NCBI GenBank assembly: GCA_965277855.1 | Contig: OZ255847.1 | Coordinates: forward strand, 6,262,001-6,326,000 | Direction: 5' to 3' | From: Bog-105 sp965277855 | GTDB lineage: Bacteria; Acidobacteriota; Terriglobia; Bryobacterales; Bryobacteraceae | Length of the DNA stretch: 64,000 nt | In this document: piece after piece, positions 62,431 through 64,000 of the stretch | How positions within the stretch are numbered: the first letter of the stretch is position 1 | Layout: each line of letters starts with the position of its first letter | Notes under the pieces: model-generated | What the model was told of the DNA's origin: nothing | Database searches by the model: none | The model's input: the letters and a program-made list of their open reading frames with translations, nothing else | Position numbers and translations under genes: made by a program

Positions 62431-64000
62431 ATGAAGAGAATGATGATGCAGAAGTTTGCTTTGCTGGCGCTGATTCCAGCAGCCATGTGGGCCCAGGAAC
62501 CGAGCCCTATGCACGCGGTGCAACAGCCGCCTTCGGGCCAAACCAGCCAGGGCAATCCAATTTTTCGTGTGCAGGTCGTATCCAAATCCGTGCCCGCCGT
62601 CACCTATCGCGACCGGAGTGGCTGGACACGAGTCGATTTCGAGGGTACGTCGTTAGCTTCGAAAGCCAAGGGCAATGCCAACGTGCGGAGTCAACTCGGG
62701 CGCATGGAGGTCAAGGTCGATATTAAGGGCTTGCCATCAGCCCGGGAGTTCGGTGATCTCTACCTGACTTATGTGCTCTGGGCCATTTCTCCCGATGGGC
62801 GTCCCTACAATCTCGGCGAAATCCAGGTCGATCCGAACGGCAACTTCAGCGGCCAAATGACGACCCCGCTGCAGGCTTTCGGGTTGATTGTCACGGCCGA
62901 ACCGTATTTCAATGTGCATCAGCCGAGCGATGTCGTGGTGATGCAAAACGTGATTCGCGACGACACCAAAGGCAAATGGCAAACGGTTGATGCCAAGTTC
63001 GAACTGCTGCCGCGCGGCCAGTATACCTATCAAGTCCCTGAATCTCAACGCAAGTCCATCGATTTGAATTCCAACAAAAAGAGCCCGCTCGAACTGTATG
63101 AGGCCCAGAATGCGGTGCAAATCGCTGCCTATGCCAAAGCCGATCAGTTCGCCGCCGACACCTATAAGCAAGCCGAATCGCTCTGGCGTCAGGCGCAGGA
63201 TTATACGGATCGAAAGCAATGGAAGCCAGCTATTATGACGGCTCGTGAAGCTGTGCAGAAGGCGGAAGATTCGCGCGCTATCTCTCTGCGAAAGCAGCAA
63301 CAACTAGCCCTGCAGCAGGAGCGTGACGAGGCCGCAGCCCGGCAGCTGGCCGCCAAGCAGCAGGCCGCTGAAGATGCTCAGCGTACGCAGGAAGCCCAGC
63401 AGCAGGCTCAATTAGAGGCACAACAGCGCGCTGCCTCCGACAAGGCCAGGGCAGAAGCCGATGCGGCGCGCGCTCAATCGGCCGCCGATGCCGAAAAGGC
63501 GCAACAATCCGCTAATGAAGCCGACCGTCTCCGCAAACAGGCCGAAGCCGATAAAGAACGTTTGCGCGAACAGCTGCTTGCGCAGTTTAATGCCGTTCTC
63601 CCGACCACCGAAACGCCTCGTGGACTGGTGGTGAATATGCAAGACGTGCTCTTCGATACGGGAAAATACACTCTCAAGAATCCGGCTCAGCTGGCGTTGG
63701 CAAGAATTAGCGGTATCGTGATGTCACACCCCGGATTGAACTTGCAGGTGGAAGGCTATACCGACAGCACCGGAACAATGGAATTGAATCAGAAGCTCTC
63801 AGAGCAGCGTGCCAATGCCGTGCGTGACTTTCTGCTGACGCAGGGAGTCAACACGAACAACATGACGGCCATGGGATACGGCGTCAACTATCCCGTCTCA
63901 TCAAACGAAACGGCGGCCGGTCGCAAGCTGAACCGGCGTGTGGAGCTTGTTGTTTCAGGCGAGGTAATCGGCAAACAAATCGGTATGCCGCCATCCCAAG
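62431..64000 (+). CDS. OmpA-family outer-membrane protein, 3' end missing
   Basis: At least 523 codons; the stop lies beyond the window. The ATG at 62431 gives a signal peptide (QKFALLALIPAAMWAQ). The middle has a DUF4398-like helical region (SPLELYEAQNAVQIAAYAKA and so on) and a long alanine/glutamine/glutamate-rich coiled coil from about residue 270. The C-terminal OmpA domain is complete: VLFDTGKYTLKNPAQLALAR, VEGYTDSTGTMELNQKLSEQ and NRRVELVV. OmpA domains bind peptidoglycan, so the protein links outer membrane and cell wall. Confidence 0.9.
   Translation, partial: MKRMMMQKFALLALIPAAMWAQEPSPMHAVQQPPSGQTSQGNPIFRVQVVSKSVPAVTYRDRSGWTRVDFEGTSLASKAKGNANVRSQLGRMEVKVDIKGLPSAREFGDLYLTYVLWAISPDGRPYNLGEIQVDPNGNFSGQMTTPLQAFGLIVTAEPYFNVHQPSDVVVMQNVIRDDTKGKWQTVDAKFELLPRGQYTYQVPESQRKSIDLNSNKKSPLELYEAQNAVQIAAYAKADQFAADTYKQAESLWRQAQDYTDRKQWKPAIMTAREAVQKAEDSRAISLRKQQQLALQQERDEAAARQLAAKQQAAEDAQRTQEAQQQAQLEAQQRAASDKARAEADAARAQSAADAEKAQQSANEADRLRKQAEADKERLREQLLAQFNAVLPTTETPRGLVVNMQDVLFDTGKYTLKNPAQLALARISGIVMSHPGLNLQVEGYTDSTGTMELNQKLSEQRANAVRDFLLTQGVNTNNMTAMGYGVNYPVSSNETAAGRKLNRRVELVVSGEVIGKQIGMPPSQ

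Noticed and set aside
1..64000. CRISPR array, rRNA or tRNA genes
   Set aside because: No regularly spaced direct repeats and no tRNA- or rRNA-like sequence were noticed in any gap; a dedicated tRNA or CRISPR scan was not possible.

Overview
The window reads as a chromosomal segment of an Acidobacteriota bacterium, most likely of the Bryobacterales/Solibacter type. The lineage call is an inference from gene families, because no rRNA or tRNA is present. The families behind it are a PadR regulator coupled to a duplicated orphan ABC permease (ADOP), two further ADOP-type permease genes (one broken), two Oar-like TonB-dependent receptors with an N-terminal carboxypeptidase-regulatory domain, an ASPIC/UnbV protein tail next to TPR and multiheme-cytochrome genes, a DUF2934 protein, a HAF-repeat protein with a PEP-CTERM-like tail, a TIGR03118 protein and a secreted VPS10/BNR-repeat protein. 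The genome is GC-rich and gene-dense, with short spacers and many ATGA or TAATG stop/start overlaps.

Layout. 0-5 kb: the tail of an ASPIC/UnbV gene, a TPR protein, a seven-heme cytochrome with TPRs and a GH95-like glycosidase. 5-8.6 kb: a repeat-rich acidobacterial hypothetical family, a cluster of REP-like palindromes and comEC. 8.6-11.7 kb: the padR-ADOP pair. 11.7-16.4 kb: a HAF/PEP-CTERM protein, a sugar isomerase-like protein, a zinc-ribbon protein, an ADOP gene truncated at a transposase remnant, two small ORFs, and a promoter-to-terminator unit that may encode a small RNA. 16.4-24 kb: dienelactone hydrolase, VPS10-like protein, CE15 esterase, 3D-domain protein, EamA transporter and GlcG/HbpS protein. 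24-27.8 kb: a relic mobile or defence region with a gene-poor stretch, an orphan phage terminase pair, and an AIPR-type abortive-infection gene and a VapC-type PIN gene that have both lost their 5' ends at one junction. 27.8-42.6 kb: galactonate dehydratase, TonB receptors, a TIGR03118 protein, a possible UDG-fold protein, an ADOP permease, an MFS transporter and a secreted hypothetical protein. 42.6-64 kb: mostly core genes (acs, lepB, glnE, an EF-G paralogue, a metX-metW fusion, an M20 peptidase, a C4 zinc-ribbon protein, PAP2, a TetA-like MFS transporter and OmpA) plus a tight operon of radical SAM, fucose-isomerase-like, Gfo/Idh/MocA and MOSC genes.

The biological theme is a soil or plant-matter heterotroph. 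Polymer and sugar degradation is represented by the GH95-like glycosidase, CE15 esterase, DgoD and TonB receptors. ADOP and MFS export is prominent. No intact CRISPR, toxin-antitoxin or known complete defence system is present. The points most worth follow-up are the candidate small RNA near 16.2-16.4 kb, the terminase/AIPR/VapC relic island, the radical SAM operon of unknown product, and the metX-metW fusion.
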